A stretch of 64,000 nucleotides of DNA from contig NC_066852.1 of assembly GCF_001640805.2 (NCBI RefSeq), positions 12,302,194-12,366,193 of the forward strand, in the 5' to 3' direction. Positions 19,236 to 35,648 of the stretch are shown here, piece by piece. Position 1 is the stretch's first letter; the number at the start of each line of letters is the position of its first letter. This DNA is from Lates calcarifer. Taxonomy: Eukaryota > Chordata > Actinopteri > Centropomidae. The notes beneath the pieces were generated by a model, which was not told the DNA's origin, did no database searches, and saw only the letters and a list, made by a program, of their open reading frames with translations. The translations under genes and the position numbers were made by a program.

Positions 19236-20917
19236 GTAAGTAAAAGCAGAAGTAATAATTGTCTAATGGCCTATTTATAATCATAAAGTTATGCATTACA
19301 GGATCCCAGAACAGACATCTCTTGTTTAACAAAAAAGAAAATGTGACTGTTAGTGATAATTATTAACAAATAGCTTGGACTTCTATTCATATTTTTTAAC
19401 ATTTTTCTGTGTTACTGTTCAAATGTTTCTCTCACGATTCAGCTGTACGTAATAGCTGAGTATGCATTTTATTATCTGTAACGTCATACAGAGAGAAATG
19501 CAGCTTTATATTCTTTGACTGAAGCACATTTTTTTCTTCTGTCAGAGTCCAAAGTAGAAGACAGCCCATTAGAGAGAACATTCTTAACAAAAGAAAAAAT
19601 AAATATATAAAGATAAATGTCTATATATAATATACAGCAATATGTGTGCTGTAATCCACAGGGGTTTGTCAAGATGCAGCAGCTGTTAAATCCAGTACAA
19701 TGGCTTTGTAATGTTTTTATGAAGCTTATAACCTTTATATTTGTTGAGGAGTTGAATCAACCTTGAATATCCACTAAGATTGGAATGGATTACATTATAA
19801 TTCTAGGTGTACACAATCTTAAAAAAAAAAAAAAAAAAAAAGGCAACTATGCAAATATTATTATAGGGCTGTAAGATTATTATTATATTGTAGACATGCT
19901 TCTCTTTCCTCTGTATAATCAATTGTGTCCATTGTATTTAATGAAGTGCATACTGGACATCTTTTAGATCCTGCATATTTATACATGGTAATTGTATATT
20001 GTATCTAATAAGTGGTTGAGTCAAACTGTTCTTTATTCTTGTGGCACTTAATTCTTGTCGAGACTACGCCTAAAACTATACTATAATTCAGAACACCACA
20101 ACAAACGACTGTATGTCTTCTTAAATATCTATAAAATTGGACATCGGGTGGATTTAAAGCAGTTAAAACAAACAGCTTGTTCAATTATTTATTTATTTTT
20201 GAGGTCTAAACCATATGGACTTGAGAAAAGTTTTAGGTCAACTGTACTTTTTGTCTGCGTGACCAGGGGGCTGATGTGGTACCTCGTCACCATGGTGATA
20301 ACAACCTGATAATGAACAACTCTACATTTGTTAACAAATGAAGACAAGTCTTTTGGGCATACTTGTCAGATAAGCAGGTTTATCTGTGGGGCAGAAAACC
20401 TGGTCATCCGCGGGTCAGTATGTGGAGATGCACCTCACCCCTTCAGTGCCTTCAGCTTTCCCGTCACCTCATCCATCACAGACACAGAGTGAAGCAAGGA
20501 GCCGAAACGTGACTTGAATCCCATCAATAACAGTTTGATATTATTGACATAGTGTTCAAAAGACAACGACAAAAGGTGACAAATAGCTTAAAGTCTATAG
20601 ACGTTAGTAAGCAGGTTTGAAGTTTGGACTTCACCTCTGTTAGGTTGGGTAAACATTTGGAGCCTTTGAAAAGGTTCAATAGAGTTGAGAATAATAGGGG
20701 AAATCATAAGTGGGCTATTTGGAATTAATCATTGATTTGTAGTTTTCTGTACCATCTTAGCTCGGGGATTGCTGGGAATTGTTCTGGCACACCGAGACTC
20801 CGGGGCCAACAAAACCACACGTTTGTGCAGGAAGATAGCTTGGAGAGTCAACGTTTGTATTTAGTGTTTTTCTCTCTGGATAAATCTACACGGATTGGAC
20901 AGAAGAAGCGAGGGAAT

Positions 20918-23495
20918 ATGAATGCGATAGTGGAAGCTTTTGCCTTCTTCTTGGGCTTTCTGGGCTGGTTGATGGTTGGGATCGCCCTTCCAAATCGATA
21001 CTGGAAGGTTTCTACAGTGGATGGTAACGTTATCACCACATCAACCATCTATGAAAACCTATGGATGTCCTGTGCAACTGACTCTACAGGAGTTCACAAC
21101 TGCCGGGATTTTCCATCTTTGCTTGCACTTAATGGTATGTGGCCAACACAGCAATTGTTTTATTAGTATTGATGACTACTTATCAGGCTTCAATAATAAT
21201 CCACCCACTCATGGAATGATATTTTGAAGACTGTAGCGTAGTAAACAAGAAAGACCAAAAAAGACTTTACTCTTCAAGTAACTGTTTAGAGGTTGTGTCG
21301 GGACAATCACTTTTATAACCGAACACTAAAAAATGGTTATCAGGCATATGTCATATACCATAACCTTGAAAGATTCCTCAGATCCAATCCAACACTGGAG
21401 AACTGAATATATTCTTTCCTTCCACATCTACTTGATTTAAACATGAACTGAGAATACCTCTTAAGCCTTCTATGGCACTTCCTATACTCAGTATTAAATA
21501 GGGGTAATGTACCTTAAGACATGATAAGATGAGAAAGAATAAGTGAGCACAACAACAGGGAACCCAGACAAACAGATACCCATAAAATCATAAAAACTTC
21601 AAACGGATTTCGAAGAACTACTGTTTATGAACATTTGTTAGGGTCTGTTAACTATCTTAGTCGAAACTACCTGTTTAAAAATCAGTTCAGGTATATAAGT
21701 GTAAATATTTACCAAGACCAACATGATAACGCTTGATAGCGCTTTCCTGGTATCCTGGTATCGACGACAATCCAGTGATAGACTTTTCTCTATCATTCAG
21801 TCATTTTACTGAGAAAGTGCTACCATTGGATGCCCGACCCCAGTCTTTAACCACAAGTTAATATTTTTGTCAAGGCTTCAACTCATCACAGGGAGAAATA
21901 CAGATCTAGTTCCAACTTATATCATATATATTTCAGTCATTATCAGATGGGAGATGAGAGCAAAAAGGTTGATACATTGGTTAGGAATCAAACCTGACCC
22001 ATTTAGACAAGTGAGAATTATTAAATGTTGTTTTAGGGGAGCATTATTGCAAGCGTAAGTGTATTATCATTTATTTTTTTTAATGTTTGTACACAGGGTA
22101 CATTCAGGCCTCCCGGGCACTGATGATCGCTGCCATCGTGTTTGGGACCTTTGGGCTCGTGGCAACTCTCGCAGGAATGAAGTGCTCAAAAATAGGAGGA
22201 GAAAACTACATCCTGAAAGGGCGGGTTGCTGCAATTGGAGGAGTGTTCTTTTTACTGCAAGGTAAAGACATTAGGATGGATGTAAGTGCCCTGTAACAAG
22301 GCAAACAAACAAAAAAAGAAAATGTTTGGTCAGAGGACATTTTCAAACAAGTTCCACGTTTATGATACTTTAAAATTAGAAATGTAGATGAAAATATTCA
22401 GCACCCCAAGCCAAGCTGAGAAGATCAAAAATACACTCTATCTTGACGTAGAACACCTACAGAGATAAACTCTGTGTACAGAAGACAAGCTATCGGAAAA
22501 ATGGGTCACCAGTTCAAAAGGTCTCTACTCACACAAACCTGCTGATGCACAAACTCCTGCTTTTACCAAAGGACTGTCAGAATAGGTGACACTAATATAA
22601 AATACAAAATGTGATGCAGGAAGAAGAGACTGATAATAACCGTATAGTTATAGAATTCACACACACACATGTATATATGACTGAATACACAATGCATCCA
22701 TTAGAATTACTCTTCCTATTTATTGTGATGTAATTTGAGACATTTTAAAATAAAAAGCAGTGATAGTGTGATGGTTTTTGTCTCATCAACAGCCCTTCAG
22801 CCCTCAGTTGAAGATTAAGTATTCAGTTTTACTCCTTATCTCTTTACAATCTAGTTTTAACATCATTAATTTTATCTTAGCTTGTAAGTATGTGTTCTTG
22901 TTTGCATTGAAAAAGGTCCCACTTGTCTAAAGTAAACAATGTTTTGTGTTTTGCAGGGATTAGCACCCTGATTGCCGTGTCTTGGTATGCAGCCAATATC
23001 ACACAACAGTTCTTTGACCAGTTCTATCCAGGGACTAAGTGAGTCAATACAATCTATATCAATATTTCACTGAGCTCAAAGAAGTGGAACGACAACTGAA
23101 TGTTGTTGTTTACCATGGAGTAATTAATAATACTTGTATACTGATGTGTAACGATATGTACTATATGTAACACGTTAAATGTTCTTGTTTCACAGGTATG
23201 AGATCGGAGAGGGCCTGTACATTGGCTGGTCTTCAGCTGTGCTTGCCATTTGTGGAGGTGCATGTCTGATGTGTGCTTGCAAAGTCAAAACACCCAATGA
23301 AAAAATGTGAGTATCTGTTGATAAAACGTTTGATATTGTCCTACTGCGTATAAGAGCATTGGTACTTATTCTCATATTTGTCTTTTGTGGTTTAGGCCAT
23401 ATCCATACCAGCCATCCTCCAGAGGACACGTACTGTCAACTGTGGCAACGTCTCAGTCTGCACCAAGCAACTATGGAAGAAATGCGTACGTCTGA
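20918..23495 (+). CDS. cldn15: Claudin-15-like tight-junction protein
   Basis: Five coding exons: 20918-21134, 22097-22261, 22957-23038, 23196-23306 and 23396-23495, giving 224 residues. Four membrane helices are evident. The claudin signature W...LW..C...C is in [17 protein letters not shown]. Other claudin-15 hallmarks are [34 protein letters not shown] and the C-terminal YGRNAYV, a PDZ-binding end that binds ZO proteins. The start at 20918 is chosen because it aligns with the family; the same frame stays open upstream to 20732, probably in the 5' UTR. Claudin-15 forms paracellular cation pores, chiefly in intestine; E, D and D residues of the first loop are present here. Claudin-10 is less similar, especially at the C-terminus. 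Fish carry several claudin-15-like paralogues and I cannot choose among them. A polyadenylation signal (AATAAA, about 23974) follows. Confidence 0.9.
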
Positions 23496-23971
23496 TTGTG
23501 GAAAGCTGAGTTGGAGTCAATTAGCATTCTGAATGCACTATGGCAGCATTTACAAATTTCTGATCACTGTTTAAAGGTTTAAGTGCAGTAACCTTGATTT
23601 AATTTGGGGATCTATCCAATCTAAACCTTTAGGGACACATTTTTGATGTATAGCAATTTGTAATGTGTATGTAGTCTGAAAATGACTGTTCCAGAATATA
23701 TGTTCTTATACTAAATTGCTGTGCGCTTACTGATATTGGATCCTTTGATAACCTTATACTGTTCAACAATTCATTGTTTGTGTTGAAGTTTATGAAGTTT
23801 GTGTTAGTACATAGTGTTAATCGTTTATTATATCCATGTATCCAAAACCTGAAGCAAGTTAAAATTTTGTGTATTGTAATCTTTTCTGTATATTTCAAAT
23901 GTCATCATACCGTTTTCTTATGAATAATTTTACACATGTACGTTCCTGTGGATTTGAGCATGTTTTATACA

Positions 23972-23982
23972 CAAATAAATAT
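23972..23982 (+). terminator. Polyadenylation signal of the claudin-15-like gene
   Basis: CAAATAAATA is the first good AATAAA downstream of the claudin stop codon (23495). It gives a 3' UTR of about 0.5 kb. Confidence 0.55.
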
Positions 23983-24339
23983 CATTTTCAGTGACAGTTT
24001 GCCCTAAACCATGAGAATGTTAATGAGCAGTATAAAACAATAGAACCAGTTTCTGTGTTGGGGTTACAGAGCTTGTTTGCACATCATCCTTTCCTTTTAC
24101 TCTATTAATTAACATACAATTGAATGTATGGCCCATGTAGTCACAGCATTCCCTAATAGCCCACTCACACAGATAAATTAAATGTACATGAATGTATTTT
24201 TTCACATGACCTGAAATTCATCAAGTCAATTTCAAGAGAGTGGCAGCTTCCAAGATCAAACAGAAAATCCAGTTGCCTCTGACTTAGTACTTTTACACTG
24301 TGTCATGCAGATCATCATATGCCTTTGGTGTACTGACCA

Positions 24340-24375
24340 TACAGAATAAAGTGCAAAAAAAAAAAAAAAAAAGCT
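24340..24375 (+). repeat. AATAAA followed by an A18 tract (retroposed-tail-like)
   Basis: CAGAATAAAGTGC is followed at once by about 18 adenines. A polyadenylation hexamer a few bases before a genomic poly(A) run is the usual 3' end of a retroposed transcript. No parent sequence was recognised in the 100 bases upstream. Confidence 0.35.
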
Positions 24376-24596
24376 CAATGTGCCACCTGCTGGAAATATG
24401 TGGTGTCACATCTGGGACTGGATTTCTTCACCTAGTATCACCAGATCCTACAGATTTACAGCATCTCAGGCTGGACTGTGTCTAATTTCCTCATAAAGGC
24501 AAATTTTGTTTTATTATATGTTCCCAAATGTTAATATGGAAAATGCTTCAGATTTTTAGTGAATAATGACAAAGCTTAACCTCATTTTCAGTAAGC

Positions 24597-26150
24597 AGCA
24601 ACACTGCATCACATATTTTACCTCTGAATTCTGGCATCACATACAGATCCTCCAAATATACTGAGCGTCCTCTCCATGTACTGTAAGTGTAAAAGTAAAG
24701 GGCGTATCCAACAACCGTGAATCCTATATGGACAGAAGACACAAACCATCAGAAACACAAACAAGAAGAATACTAGAGAAATGGACATCTCTATAAATAT
24801 ATATAAAATGGTGACTTAATTTTAAGTCTGGGGTCCAAATAATCATGATTGAACTACACACACATTCGTGCATTGTCACTAATACTGACACTAATACTAA
24901 TACTGACCAGTACTGCTATAACTCTATTCTTTGAGTGGTATTTCCTTTGTCACTGAGCAAGGATTATGATTTTTTTTTTCATATCCACATCCATGCATTC
25001 TTACTAATCTGACAGAGCATTACCATTTATGAGGAAAATGAAGATGTGAATTTTAACAGTTGAATCAACTAAACACTGATTATGTGTCTGTTGTGTATGT
25101 GAGTGAGCTGTACCCATCTGAAACCTCATCAAGTAGTATTCCCTCTGTCACTGAGCAAAGATTATTATTTTTGTGCAGAAACTTCAGCTGACCTCCAGTT
25201 TCAACTGTAAGGAACTACACTTGACTCTGTAGATTTATGAGGTGGTACTTGAATAGTTGTGATTTGGAGGAAACTAAATGGGTATATCTGAACAGTGAAG
25301 GCACAGACCTTTTATTATCTGCGTAAGATGCCGACAAGTTCAAAGCCAGCAGACAAGAAAGACTACAATCAAAAAGGCCTTGATCCACACTTTACCTTCT
25401 TTTGATATATGCTCCTCAGGTACTTCTGCAACGAGGCATTCGAAGAAAGGATTCTGGCAGAAACCATCACGCTCCAGTTCTAAAGTAAAACAAGACAGAT
25501 AACTTATCCTCATCTTTCTATTAGAAATTATATTAGTATTCATCTATATTCAACTTGAAACACTTGAAAAATAATTCAAATTTTTAGAACTTAGCTCTTA
25601 TCTAATAACAGCAGCTAAGATTAAAAATGACTTTGCTACAAAACAGCCCATTAGTCAAAAAAACAGGTTGTAAAGAAATGACTTTGCTCAAGCTATGGAT
25701 CACACCCCTCCACTGTACATCTCAAAATTTTACATCTAAACTGGCTGTAAGAAATAACATTACACCAGCTATTAATCACCTCCTCCCACTGCATGTCTAA
25801 CCAGCTTACTGGTGTACACTGAGACAACATTAATGTTATTTGCTCCACATAGATAATGACAATTATGTTGGAGCTGGATGTCTATGTATTTTATGGGTTA
25901 AATCTATCTATGTCACTGACTCACCATTATCACTCGCTATTTCTTGGCTGTCTTCTTTTGTTGCAGCACGTATTTTGAAATCCATGTTAACAAACGCAGA
26001 AGAGCAGGGTTTCAACTCTCTTTACCTACCACAGCCCCCCTGCCACAGACAAGTAAAATGACCAACCAAAAAAACTGCCATATTGACATCACAACACAGG
26101 CACAGTTCAGATGCAGTCGTGTTCCTTATACAGTTACGTTTTTAAATGTT
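24597..26150 (-). pseudogene. Partial tandem duplicate of sat2 (exons 1, 3 and 4 only)
   Basis: Minus strand. It keeps near-identical copies of sat2 exon 1 (25985-25925), exon 3 (25479-25396, 84 bases, intact) and exon 4 (24723-24622, 102 bases, intact), with matching intron sequence. The exon 1 copy is 61 bases instead of 63. The two-base loss after the codons for SQEIAS shifts the frame. The exon 2 copy is missing: sequence passes straight from intron 2-like to intron 1-like DNA around 25850-25920. No copies of exons 5 and 6, which encode the acetyl-CoA loop end and the C-terminus, follow. It lies 3' of the intact gene in the same orientation. The high intron similarity, judged by eye, points to a recent event. 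Not expected to make an enzyme. Confidence 0.85.
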
Positions 26151-26310
26151 TTTTTTAATTTAAATTAATATCAGGGTTTCAAGTTTCACATGAAACCCTG
26201 TATTATAACAGAATTTGAATATTCTTACAACAGTGCTCAGTGGGAAAAAATGAATTGAATCGTAGGGCACAGAGAAGCTTTTTTTGGCACTGCTGTACAA
26301 AGGGTGACTG

Positions 26311-26316
26311 TTTATT
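26311..26316 (-). terminator. sat2 polyadenylation signal
   Basis: TTTATT on the plus strand reads AATAAA on the minus strand, about 60 bases after the sat2 stop codon. It implies a very short 3' UTR. Confidence 0.6.
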
Positions 26317-26374
26317 GCAGAAGACAAAAAGAAAACAACCAGAAACACATGTGCATATTTTCCTTGGAAATCTA

Positions 26375-28757
<2,383 letters not shown>

Positions 28758-29605
28758 GTCTACAACAGCAGTCAGTGCAGCAGCCAGTCCTGGTGCCTAA
28801 CAGAAGTCAAAAAAGAGACCCAACTACAACTCTAACAGTGTGGACAACACAACACAGGAAACGATTCAGATACAGTCATGTTCCCTTCAAAATAAAATGC
28901 ACATCAATTTAGAGGTGTATAGAGATAAATGGTCATGTTTGTAAATTGAATTACATTTTGTATTTCAGTTAATAACAGGCTTTTGAGCTTCATATAAAAT
29001 CCGTATTATAAAGTACACTCCTACAAACAATTCTCCAGTTTGGTATGCCATAAGGCAGCAGAATATGATTATTCCTATAGCAGTGGTCAGCGGAGTCTTA
29101 ATTTTTTTTTTTTTCACACGTTTCTTTTTATGAAAAATAAAATGAATTGTTTCCTCCTCTTGACCTACTGCAGCTCTGGCCACCGACTGACAGGAAGAAA
29201 TTATGGAATGTAACTGATAGCTTTTACTTAAACACTGTTCTTAAATGAAACCCTTTGTGTACTTTTGAGTATTTCCATTTTAAACTACTTTTTTTTTTTT
29301 TTAACTCCACAACATTTCAGCGACAATTTTCATATTGTGTATTATAAAGTTTTCATATTCATAAAACATACAATAAGCTTGAATAAAACATGATGCATCC
29401 TTGTAGATTTAACTATTCAGTATGAAAAGTAGTTAAAACATGAATGCAATTTTACTTGAATTGGGAGTTGCAAAGAATAATGTAGCATGTTTGTTTGAAC
29501 AGTTCCTGTTAATTAAGTTTCAAACAACATAAACATCAAATATAAATAAATATAAATAAAACACTAAAAAACACAACCAGATAAAGGAATTCATACAAAA
29601 TCTGA

Positions 29606-29611
29606 TTTATT
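29606..29611 (-). terminator. taf6 polyadenylation signal
   Basis: TTTATT on the plus strand, AATAAA on the gene strand, about 255 bases past the taf6 stop. It is the first good signal in that direction. Confidence 0.5.
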
Positions 29612-29865
29612 TTAGAGTAAAAAAAAGAACATGAAATCAATTTGAATATAAGCTGAAACATTACAGATCTCACAGACTGACCTCAGTTTTCATTGGGCAT
29701 CAACATATTTACATTGTCTGGTCACATTTGCTCTTTATCAGTCAAGAGTTCAGATATTCCCCTTCATACCACTCCAGAGTTTAACCCTTTAAGTTCAGCC
29801 CAAACAACCTCCTTGTGTGTTCAGCTGCACCAACATGGTAAAAATCTCAACTACCTATACAAGTC

Positions 29866-33619
<3,754 letters not shown>

Positions 33620-33639
33620 GGCTAACAAAGGACACTGGT

Positions 33640-35116
33640 CTGTGAGTATCACCTTTCACATGTACACACAAAGTCAAATTCACACACATGCATTAACTTA
33701 TTCAGGAGAGTTTTTCACTGCAGCCAATTTTTTTGAGATTACATTTTCAGTTCTACAAATTTAAATGGTTCACTGCCAAGAACAAGAGACACTCAATGGG
33801 TCTGAAGTCACAGTCTCACATACTACATACTATAGACAGACCTGATATTCTCATGTATAGAGCTGCAATGATTAATAAATAAGGTGATCGACAGAAAATC
33901 AGTTGATAACTATTTTTGTAATTGTTTCAGTCAGTTTTTTAAGCAAAAATTTTGAATATTTGTTGTTTCTAGCTTCTTAAATGTGAGGATTTTGTGATTT
34001 TCTTTGTCATTAATGATCATAAACTGATTATCTTTGGATTTTGGACTGTTGGTCAGACAAAACCAGACACCTGACAGACATTTCATCTGTGGCAAATTGC
34101 AACACAACATATTCACTGTCTACTGTCATTCAATACATAAAATGATTAACCCATATGAAAATAATCACCCCTAGTTATGTGGTAGTTATATTATATACAG
34201 CCACAAGTCAATTTCTAAGGACACTGAAGTGTATCATTAGTATACTCCCCACTCAATGTAAAGAGCGTGTGTAATTGCAGCTCTTCATGTAGATTAGTTT
34301 TAACAATTTGACACAACCATACATCTGCCGAGCGTTATCGTCAAAAACGTATGCGTGATGGGCCCTACTGAGGGTACGCCGCTACGGAGATGAGTTACAT
34401 CACAGGAAGCAACAGGGAAAAAACGCAAACATAAAGCCAAAGCTATACGGGAATGGTTTTAAAACAATAATATTTAAATCTTGAAGGGATCAAGTCCAGT
34501 CCACATTACAATTGATTTATAGATTACAGCTGCATTTGAAGCAGAACTTAATCAATTACACATGCAACTTGATAAGAAAGCTTTTTTTTTTTTTCGAAAA
34601 ACAATGTGCAATATGTGCAAAGCTAAGACATAGACTGAATGCTGTGATTTCTGCAGAAGATGTCACAATTAAATAACGATTTGAAGGACATACTTGAAAA
34701 TTATCGGTACTTAACACAAATCAAGTTCTAGCAATTGATAACAGGCTGTCTTTTCTGTAATCAGTGACACACATCCTGATTACATCCACTCCGATTAAGT
34801 GTTGCAAAACATGTAAAAATTATTATTTTTGGCTCTTATTTTAAACATACTTGAGGAGTGTAAACAAACACAGTGAGCTGCACAGAAAGCGGGTTAACCA
34901 CTCTGACGGAATAACAACCATCACGCTACATGCAACACACAAGCCACATTAAAAGTATATTCACTCAAACACGACAATTTACTTGTAAAGTAATTTTAAA
35001 CGATTATTTTAAGCCTCTTAGCGAGCGCACATTTCTTTAATATTAACTTACAGTGGACTAAATTTACTGTATGTTAGCTTGCATGCTAGTAACTTAGCTT
35101 CCGTTGACGTTTTTAC
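33640..35116 (-). other. taf6 5' UTR intron
   Basis: On the minus strand a donor (CACAG then GTAAAA, exon end at 35117) and an acceptor (CTCACAG ending at 33640, exon start at 33639) delimit a roughly 1.5 kb intron within the 5' UTR. It carries a dispersed repeat (33860-34105) and a short CG-rich patch near 34325-34440. Nothing coding was seen. Confidence 0.55.
33860..34105 (+). repeat. Dispersed fish repeat in the taf6 5' UTR intron (copy 1)
   Basis: Contains ATCGACAGAAAATCAGTTGA, then TTAAATGTGAGGATTTTGTG and TCTTTGGATTTTGGACTGTT in fixed order. This matches a widespread teleost element whose full form starts and ends with gattaatcgattaatc-like sequence. A second, differently truncated copy in the same orientation lies at 36240-36425. 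Non-coding. Confidence 0.7.
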
Positions 35117-35640
35117 CTGTGCGAAGTTGTCCTCTCCTTTCTGAGTTCAAGCAAGAACTTATACGAATAAAAACAGTCAATGACGATGTCTGCAGCAGTA
35201 ATTATCGCGCAAAGCTAATTCTACTCTATGAATATCCATCTCTTGATATCAATAACTAACTAATTCACGGATTGCAGCTGGGACCTCCGTTCGTGAATTA
35301 GCGCTTATGTTGCGTCGCCATTTTGAGTCACGTTCCGGTTGTGATATCGCGAGACTACAACTAAAGACTTTACAGATCGTGTAACCGCCTCAAGCCTGTT
35401 GAAAAGTACAGTGAGTACAAATTAATCAAGTATCAATCAAGTATACTTTAAATGGAAAAACAACAAATTCCAAGATTGATAGATTAACATTTAGACTAAT
35501 AATCAAACGTCGGTTTCCCGTTGGATGGTACGTCCCTTTGCGAACCGGACCCGGAACCAAAGTTATCCTCGAGTTTACGGGGGTGACCATTTATTGAAGC
35601 AACGGAGATAAGTGTCAGGAGCGTGGAAGGACATTGCTAG
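35117..35640. promoter_or_regulatory. Head-to-head promoter shared by taf6 (minus) and mrps31 (plus)
   Basis: The intergenic space between the taf6 non-coding first exon and the mrps31 ATG is under 0.55 kb and locally rich in CG. On the minus strand it reads TCTCGCGA (35354-35347), then an ETS core ACCGGAA (about 35339-35333), then AAAATGGC, a YY1-type site (35324-35317). A second ETS-like pair (ACCGGACCCGGAA, about 35536-35552) lies towards mrps31. TCTCGCGA, ETS and YY1 elements without a TATA box are typical of bidirectional housekeeping promoters. The exact start sites are not visible from sequence alone. Confidence 0.65.
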
Positions 35641-35648
35641 AAGCAAAC

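Noticed and set aside
24597..24742. 64-codon frame covering the exon 4 copy as a possible stand-alone acetyltransferase fragment
   Set aside because: It is one exon of the broken sat2 duplicate, lacking the acetyl-CoA loop end and the C-terminus; the extra residues are read-through of the intron.
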